Part shown: positions 7,615 to 11,417 of the stretch, in pieces
How positions within the stretch are numbered: the stretch's first letter is position 1
How the letters are laid out: each line of letters begins with the position of its first letter
Assembly (NCBI GenBank): GCA_007124105.1
Contig: SLFT01000503.1
Span: 1 to 11,417, forward strand
Length of the DNA stretch: 11,417 nt
Direction of reading: 5' to 3'
Source of the DNA: Candidatus Hydrogenedentota bacterium
GTDB lineage: Bacteria; Hydrogenedentota; Hydrogenedentia; Hydrogenedentales; CAITNO01
Program-made: the position numbers and the translations under genes
The notes under the pieces: generated by a model
Databases searched by the model: none
Told to the model about the DNA's origin: nothing
What the model saw: only the letters and a program-made list of their open reading frames with translations

Positions 7615-7893
7615 CTATTTCTTCTTGCGTTTGGCTTTGCGCGCGGCTTTCTTGCGCGCTTCGTATTGGCGCGACCGTATACGATACCACACTTCGTTGC
7701 CCAGCCAGTTCAGTACGCCGGCAAGTATGGCGGCGGAAAAAATGCCCGCCACAACGCGCGTCAATGTAGCCGCGGTGTCGTAAGTCACCTGATAAACAAG
7801 AAAAATGCATGGACCAACAAGCACAAGTGTTGTAACTATCCAAAGCAGCCAACCTAGAACGTCTTTGTTTTTCAAAAAAGCCGGTAGTTTCAC
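7615..7893 (-). CDS. Small two-helix membrane protein with a very basic tail
   Basis: This is a 92-residue protein with no family that I recognise. Two hydrophobic helices (about 12-36 and 44-64) are joined by a short polar turn. The last 22 residues are dominated by Lys and Arg and end in KRKKK, so by the positive-inside rule both termini should face the cytoplasm. The start is GTG at 7893, with AGGAGG four bases upstream, the best ribosome binding site in the window. The gene begins 13 bases after the histidine kinase stop and ends 25 bases before the TPR/zinc-ribbon gene, so the three are almost certainly co-transcribed. The basic tail could contact nucleic acid, lipid head groups or the acidic linker of the next protein; nothing in the sequence decides this. 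Confidence 0.8.
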   Translation of the reverse strand: MKLPAFLKNKDVLGWLLWIVTTLVLVGPCIFLVYQVTYDTAATLTRVVAGIFSAAILAGVLNWLGNEVWYRIRSRQYEARKKAARKAKRKKK

Positions 7894-7897
7894 TATT

Positions 7898-7903
7898 CCT
7901 CCT
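7898..7903 (-). promoter_or_regulatory. Strong ribosome binding site for the GTG-started small membrane protein
   Basis: AGGAGG on the minus strand, four bases before GTG at 7893. It lies in the 13-base gap after the kinase stop codon and fixes a non-ATG start. Confidence 0.75.
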
Positions 7904-7906
7904 GTA

Positions 7907-9151
7907 CTACGATGTATTCTTGTGAAGGGGAAGCGTCATCCTGAAGCAGGCGCCCCTGTCCGCGTCAAGCAGCGTAAGCGCGCCTCCGTGTTCTTCCACA
8001 ACTTTTCGCGCGCAGGCGAGGCCAAGCCCGGTTCCGCGCGCGCCCTTGGTGGAAAAGAAAATTTCGAAGATATGGTCGCGCATTTCCGGCGGGACGCCGG
8101 GGCCGTTGTCCGCCACGGTTATCTCGACATGCTGTTCATCGGCGCGACGGGCCGTGATGGCAATGCGTCCGCCCTTGTCCGGCACGGCGTCCGCGGCGTT
8201 TGTCACCAGATTCATCAGACAGCGATAGAGAGCGTCGGGATCAGCGTGAAGGGCGTCCACATCATCCGCGACGTCAATTTCCACGGCAACGTGTTTTTGA
8301 TTGAACAGGTCGCGCATGGTCTCGCACGCATCCACAATAATACGTTGCGGCTGACATGGTTCGATGATTGGCTTGCGCGGCTTTGCGTACAGCAACAGGT
8401 CCTGAACAAAATTTGATATGCGGTGTGTGCTGCGCCGCAACACGGGCCAGGTGTTTGCCACCAAACTGTCGTTGCCCTTTTCCAGGCCCATTTCGATTAG
8501 TTCGACGCTGCTGTTGAGCCCTGTCAGAATGTTTTTGATATGATGGGTCAACCCGGCAATCGCCTGGCCAATAGCGACCAGGCGCGTTGTCTCCATCTGC
8601 TCTTCAATCAACCGGGCGTTCACCACCGCCGACGCCGCCACCGCGCCGAACATCTCCATCACGTGTTGGTCAAGAGACGAAAATGCGCCCCCATCCATTT
8701 TGTTCACTAACTCGAGCACGCCCACCAGCTGGTTGCGTTCGATCATGGGCACGGCAAGGATATTCCGGGTGTGGAATTGAGACATGGTGTCCGCATCACG
8801 ATAAAAACGCGGGTCCTGCTCCACGTCAGGCACGTGGATGGTGACCCGGTCTCGCGCGGCGGCGCCGGCAATCCCTTGTCCGGGTTTGAGGCGCACCTCG
8901 CGCTTTAACGTTTCCTGATCCCCGCTGTCGCCCAGCGCCACGCGAAAATACAATTCATCGGTCGCTTCATCATAGAGTATCACGGAGGCCGCTTCAGCGC
9001 GGGCCACCGACCGGCCCTCGTCGCTGATGCGTTCGAGAAGCGTATCCAAATCGGTCAGCGCTGTCATCAGTCCGTGGACATGGTACAGCGCCTCAACGGC
9101 GCGATTGATGTCCGCCGGCGAGGCGTGTTCCAGCCAGGGCAATGTCTGCAA
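7907..9151 (-). CDS. Soluble GAF-domain sensor histidine kinase
   Basis: The 414 residues contain a GAF sensor domain (about 33-185, with PGQGIAGAAA at 90-99 and NILAVPM...VGVLELVNK at 130-151). A dimerisation/phosphoacceptor region follows, with LTHHIKN at 201-207, where His203 aligns with the phosphorylated histidine. The HATPase_c domain has the N box (Asn314, Asn318), G1 DNGPG (348-352), F box IFEIFFSTK (361-369) and G2 GTGLGLA (373-379). No membrane segment is seen, so it should sense a cytoplasmic ligand or state through GAF. No response regulator is in the window. The start is TTG at 9151. An in-frame TAG at 9169-9167 blocks any longer ATG/GTG/TTG start, and the ribosome binding site is poor. 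It heads an operon with the two membrane-protein genes downstream. The family call is very firm; the signal and partner are unknown. Confidence 0.93.
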   Translation of the reverse strand: MQTLPWLEHASPADINRAVEALYHVHGLMTALTDLDTLLERISDEGRSVARAEAASVILYDEATDELYFRVALGDSGDQETLKREVRLKPGQGIAGAAARDRVTIHVPDVEQDPRFYRDADTMSQFHTRNILAVPMIERNQLVGVLELVNKMDGGAFSSLDQHVMEMFGAVAASAVVNARLIEEQMETTRLVAIGQAIAGLTHHIKNILTGLNSSVELIEMGLEKGNDSLVANTWPVLRRSTHRISNFVQDLLLYAKPRKPIIEPCQPQRIIVDACETMRDLFNQKHVAVEIDVADDVDALHADPDALYRCLMNLVTNAADAVPDKGGRIAITARRADEQHVEITVADNGPGVPPEMRDHIFEIFFSTKGARGTGLGLACARKVVEEHGGALTLLDADRGACFRMTLPLHKNTS

Positions 9152-9213
9152 ACCTGATTCCGTAATCTAACTCCAATCTCTCCATGTTTCGATTACCTGC
9201 ATCCCCGCGCATA

Positions 9214-9243
9214 AGCATAATATAGATGGCGACAAGCCTGCAA
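9214..9243 (-). promoter_or_regulatory. Candidate promoter of the histidine kinase operon
   Basis: On the minus strand, TTGCAG (9243-9238) is followed after 18 bases by TATGCT (9219-9214), in the most AT-rich patch of the spacer. The leader would be about 55 bases. The match is moderate and was found by eye only. Confidence 0.3.
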
Positions 9244-9301
9244 CATGACAGGGACGAGCCGCAGGAGGCGCTGCCCGCGCTGTCGAAGGGCGCAACCGTG
9301 C

Positions 9302-9318
9302 GCGTCGGATGCCGACGC
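9302..9318. repeat. Short perfect hairpin in the kinase upstream region
   Basis: GCGTCGG (9302-9308), ATG loop, CCGACGC (9312-9318). It lies between the ATPase gene and the kinase gene. No T-run follows on either strand, so it is not a typical intrinsic terminator. It may be an operator or a chance dyad in GC-rich DNA. Confidence 0.35.
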
Positions 9319-9335
9319 CCGTCATGGACAGGGTA

Positions 9336-9380
9336 ATACCTTGAAATCTCGGTCTATCACACCGAGTTTTCAAGGCGCTA
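9336..9380. repeat. Left 45-base direct repeat of the ATPase cassette, itself a near-perfect dyad
   Basis: This copy shares 36 of 45 bases, with no gap, with 10548-10592. The arms CCTTGAAATCTCGGT (9339-9353) and ACCGAGTTTTCAAGG (9361-9375) pair at 14 of 15 positions around the 7-base spacer CTATCAC. Its last three bases, CTA, are the TAG stop codon of the ATPase gene on the minus strand. The two copies agree best in the outer halves of the arms and differ most in the spacer. Confidence 0.85.
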
Positions 9381-10538
9381 TGTAAGCGCCCGCAGATTGG
9401 CGGCAAGAGCTGAGACGCCAACGGCGCGTATCTTCGGCGCGAGGGGGAATACCGCGTCTCCCGGATAGACAACATCCAGGCGCTTCAATCCCAGATCGTC
9501 CAGCGCAATGCGCATGGATGGAGTGACCGTGGGTTTGCTCGAACGTTTGAATTCAAATCCCAGACGCTGCCTGCCCCGGACAACAAGAAGATCGAGTTCC
9601 GCGCCAGCGTGGGTTGCCCAAAAATAGCATTCGCTTCGGGAAACGTCCAGGCAACGCATTACCTGTTTCATGGCAAAACTTTCCCAGGAAGCGCCGCACT
9701 TTGGGTGTGCGGCAACATCGTCAAACGTGCGCAAGTTAAGCAGGGTATGGAGCAGTCCCGTATCGCCGATATAAACTTTTGGCGATTTGACCTGTCGCTT
9801 GGCAATGTTGGCGTGCCAGGGTTGCAATTGCTCAACGACAAGCGCGGCGGCAAGGGTATCAAGATAGGAGCGCACTGTGGTGTCCGCAACGCCAAAAGAA
9901 CGGGCGAAGGCCGAAGCGTTCCACACCTGTCCATGATAGTGGGCAAGCATTGTCCAGAATCGCCGCATGGTTGTCGCGCCAACGGCCACGCCCAGCTGCG
10001 GCAGGTCGCGTTCGAGAAAGGTGCGAATGAATCCGTCGCGCCATTCATGGCTGGCGGCGGCGGAGCGCGCAAGAAATGCGCGTGGGAAGCCGCCCCGAAT
10101 CCAGAGGCGTTCGTGACGTTCCTCGCCAGTTTCGTCCAGGGAAAAACCGCTTATCTCATGATAATGGATGCGCCCGGCAAGCGTTTCCGCGCTTTGCCGC
10201 AACAATTCGGGCGAGGCGCTCCCTAATACGAGATAGCGCGCAGCCGCTCTCTTCTTATCGGCCAACACGCGCAGTATGGGAAAGATATCCGGCTGTCGCT
10301 GAATCTCGTCCATAATGACCAGTCCACGAAGATCGCGCAACGCCAGCATGGGATCGCTGAGTCGCGCCTGATCCTCGGGATTCTCAAGATCGAAATAGGA
10401 CGTCGGACCCTGCCATTTATCGGAAAACGCGCGAGCCAGCGTGGTTTTACCCACTTGCCGCGCGCCGATAATGGCGACCACGCGATGACGCTTCAGCATT
10501 CCCGTAAGCGCCTTTATTTCATTCGTACGCTTAATCAT
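9378..10538 (-). CDS. AAA-family ATPase with C-terminal DUF4143 (PD-(D/E)xK-like) domain
   Basis: This is a 386-residue member of the large AAA_14/DUF4143 family, often present as many scattered copies per genome and of unproven function. Walker A GARQVGKT is at 25-32, Walker B LVIMDE at 73-78 and a sensor-like LVLGSAS at 103-109. A winged-helix-like segment (about 200-235) comes before the DUF4143 region, which begins near VYIGDTGLL (255-263). There, GASWESF (282-288), Asp316 in GAELDLL and the GFEFK motif (327-331, Glu329 and Lys331) match a PD-(D/E)xK nuclease-like core. The ATG at 10538 gives the usual family N-terminus. No ribosome binding site lies before it, and the promoter seems to end at the start codon. 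The gene is intact and bounded by 45-base direct repeats, suggesting movement as a unit. Family assignment is strong; a defence, addiction or mobility role is inference. Confidence 0.93.
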   Translation of the reverse strand: MIKRTNEIKALTGMLKRHRVVAIIGARQVGKTTLARAFSDKWQGPTSYFDLENPEDQARLSDPMLALRDLRGLVIMDEIQRQPDIFPILRVLADKKRAAARYLVLGSASPELLRQSAETLAGRIHYHEISGFSLDETGEERHERLWIRGGFPRAFLARSAAASHEWRDGFIRTFLERDLPQLGVAVGATTMRRFWTMLAHYHGQVWNASAFARSFGVADTTVRSYLDTLAAALVVEQLQPWHANIAKRQVKSPKVYIGDTGLLHTLLNLRTFDDVAAHPKCGASWESFAMKQVMRCLDVSRSECYFWATHAGAELDLLVVRGRQRLGFEFKRSSKPTVTPSMRIALDDLGLKRLDVVYPGDAVFPLAPKIRAVGVSALAANLRALT

Positions 10539-10544
10539 CAGTAT

Positions 10545-10573
10545 AGTATACCTTGAAATCTCTGTGAACGCAA
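10545..10573 (-). promoter_or_regulatory. Promoter of the ATPase gene, inside the right direct repeat
   Basis: On the minus strand, -35 TTGCGT (10573-10568), a 17-base spacer and -10 TATACT (10550-10545). Transcription would start about seven bases on, at or next to the A of the ATG at 10538, giving a leaderless mRNA. The -35 and most of the spacer lie within the dyad repeat, so a protein binding the dyad would block RNA polymerase. Confidence 0.5.
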
Positions 10574-10592
10574 CCGAATTTTCAAGGTGCTA
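10548..10592. repeat. Right 45-base direct repeat of the ATPase cassette
   Basis: Same orientation and length as 9336-9380. The arms CCTTGAAATCTCTGT (10551-10565) and ACCGAATTTTCAAGG (10573-10587) pair at 12 of 15 positions, again around a 7-base spacer (GAACGCA). It starts nine bases upstream of the ATPase start codon. Shared bases are concentrated in the outer arms and in the flanking ATA and GCTA. Confidence 0.85.
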
Positions 10593-10659
10593 CAATTGCC
10601 GCTATTGCGCTGATGTCTTTTCTGAGCCACATTTGTACAGTTCTATTTCCTCCTGTTTG

Positions 10660-10687
10660 TTGATGGAATATGTGGGTATGTTATAGT
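10660..10687 (+). promoter_or_regulatory. Candidate promoter of the GH-like gene
   Basis: TTGATG (10660-10665), a 16-base spacer and TATAGT (10682-10687), with a TG one base before the -10 (extended -10). Transcription would start near 10694. That leaves about 5 bases before the ATG at 10699 but about 35 bases, including AAAGGA, before the GTG at 10729. Confidence 0.45.
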
Positions 10688-10698
10688 AGCCCTGTCCG

Positions 10699-11417
10699 AT
10701 GAACCACGCAAAGAAAGGAAAAACGGTTGTGACCCATACTTCGATTATCATTGTTGTGTTGTTGTTCGTCGCCCTGGCCTGCTCGGCTGCGACTGGCGCT
10801 GACGCGCAACCGTCTGATACGCCGCTGATGAGCGATACGTGGGAGGCGGTGGATATGCTCGGCCGTTCTGTGCGGCTTCATGACGACGTCGGGCCGCCCC
10901 GGGAGGACCGCACTATTGGCCTGTTCTATTTCTTGTGGATGGGCACGCATGTGAACGGCGGGCCTTATGACGTTTCGAAAATTCTCGATGCGCATCCCGA
11001 GGCGATGGCGGACAAAGAGCATCCTGCATGGGGGCCCATGCACGCCATGCACTATTGGGGCGAGCCGCTCTTCGGCTACTACCTGTCCGACGACCCGTGG
11101 GTATTGCGCCGTCACGCGCGCATGTTGGCGGACGCGCAGGTGGATGTAGTGATATTCGATGTTACGAACCGGCACACCTATCGTCAGTATTACATGGCGT
11201 TGTGCGAAGCCTTTTCCGAGGCGCGTCGTCAGGGCACAGCGGCGCCGCAAATCGCGTTTCTATGCCCATTCTGGGATCCGCGTTCGACGGCGCTGGAGCT
11301 TTATCGCGACCTTTACGAACCGGGCCTGTACGAAGACCTCTGGTTCCGTTGGGACGACAAGCCGTTGATTATGGCCGACCCGGCCCAGGTTGACGATGAA
11401 ATCAAGGACTTCTTTAC
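10699..11417 (+). CDS. Exported TIM-barrel, GH71/GH99-like protein (3' partial)
   Basis: The frame runs open off the right edge; 239 codons are visible. A signal peptide is clear (hydrophobic stretch at about residues 15-28, then GADA as a possible cleavage site near 36). The mature part starts a likely barrel with IGLFYFLWMG (73-82), GGPYDVSKIL (87-96), HYWGEPLFGYYLSDDPWVLRR (118-138, in two parts), VDVVIFDVTN (148-157) and LWFRWDDKPLIMADP (214-228). These motifs recall secreted proteins annotated as GH71/GH99-like in environmental phyla, which would act on polysaccharides outside the cell. The catalytic acids cannot be named from this part. The ATG at 10699 gives a Lys-rich n-region typical of signal peptides but has no ribosome binding site. 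GTG at 10729 has AAAGGA nine bases upstream and remains a real alternative. Confidence 0.75.
   Translation, partial: MNHAKKGKTVVTHTSIIIVVLLFVALACSAATGADAQPSDTPLMSDTWEAVDMLGRSVRLHDDVGPPREDRTIGLFYFLWMGTHVNGGPYDVSKILDAHPEAMADKEHPAWGPMHAMHYWGEPLFGYYLSDDPWVLRRHARMLADAQVDVVIFDVTNRHTYRQYYMALCEAFSEARRQGTAAPQIAFLCPFWDPRSTALELYRDLYEPGLYEDLWFRWDDKPLIMADPAQVDDEIKDFF

Noticed and set aside
9302..9318. An intrinsic terminator for the ATPase gene
   Set aside because: The 7-base hairpin is perfect but no T-run follows it on the minus strand.
9167..9475. A 102-codon minus-strand frame between the ATPase and kinase genes
   Set aside because: It overlaps the ATPase 3' end in another frame, runs through the direct repeat, and has low-complexity Arg/Ala content with no recognisable motif.
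9336..10592. A CRISPR array or classical insertion sequence
   Set aside because: There are only two repeat copies, 1.2 kb apart, with no spacers between them. The enclosed gene is a AAA/DUF4143 ATPase, not a transposase, and no target-site duplication is visible outside the repeats.
10681..11250. A 189-codon minus-strand frame at the right end
   Set aside because: It lies opposite the GH-like gene, whose plus-strand translation has a signal peptide and conserved barrel motifs. The minus frame has none.

Overview
The window looks like chromosomal DNA from a GC-rich, Gram-negative-type environmental bacterium. It carries several exported or membrane proteins of kinds that are common in poorly cultured phyla: a matrixin-like protease, a NAGPA-type phosphodiester glycosidase and a GH71/GH99-like barrel protein. 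A Hydrogenedentota- or PVC-like source is a guess from this style of gene content. The window contains no rRNA, tRNA or taxonomic marker that would settle it.

Layout. (1) Bases 1-1831, plus strand: the 3' part of a matrixin-type metalloprotease gene. It continues in frame through a two-helix membrane hairpin into a second exported domain and an acidic tail. (2) Bases 1832-2060: a convergent intergenic spacer full of short repeats and nested dyads. (3) Bases 2061-2990, minus: a secreted phosphodiester glycosidase (NAGPA family). (4) Bases 3175-5775, minus: a complete ClpB disaggregase. A REP-like hairpin lies just past its stop, and a -24/-12-like promoter candidate lies just upstream. (5) Bases 6063-9151, minus: a compact three-gene set made of a soluble GAF histidine kinase, a 92-residue two-helix membrane protein and a TPR/zinc-ribbon/polytopic membrane protein. 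Gaps are 13 and 25 bases and two genes have good ribosome binding sites, so this is very probably one operon. (6) Bases 9336-10592: a AAA-ATPase/DUF4143 gene held tightly between two 45-base direct repeats. Each repeat is itself a dyad with 15-base arms and a 7-base spacer. One copy supplies the gene's stop codon; the other overlies its likely promoter. (7) Bases 10699 to the right edge, plus: the 5' part of an exported GH71/GH99-like protein.

How the parts relate. Everything from 10538 down to 2061 is on the minus strand, but only the kinase set (9151 to 6063) has operon-like spacing. ClpB, the glycosidase and the ATPase each have their own upstream gap. No response regulator is present, so the kinase is an orphan here. 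Its operon partners, both membrane proteins without a recognised family, are the best candidate for an undescribed signalling unit. The repeat-bounded ATPase sits between the divergent kinase and glycosidase-like genes and reads as a self-contained cassette placed in a divergent promoter region.
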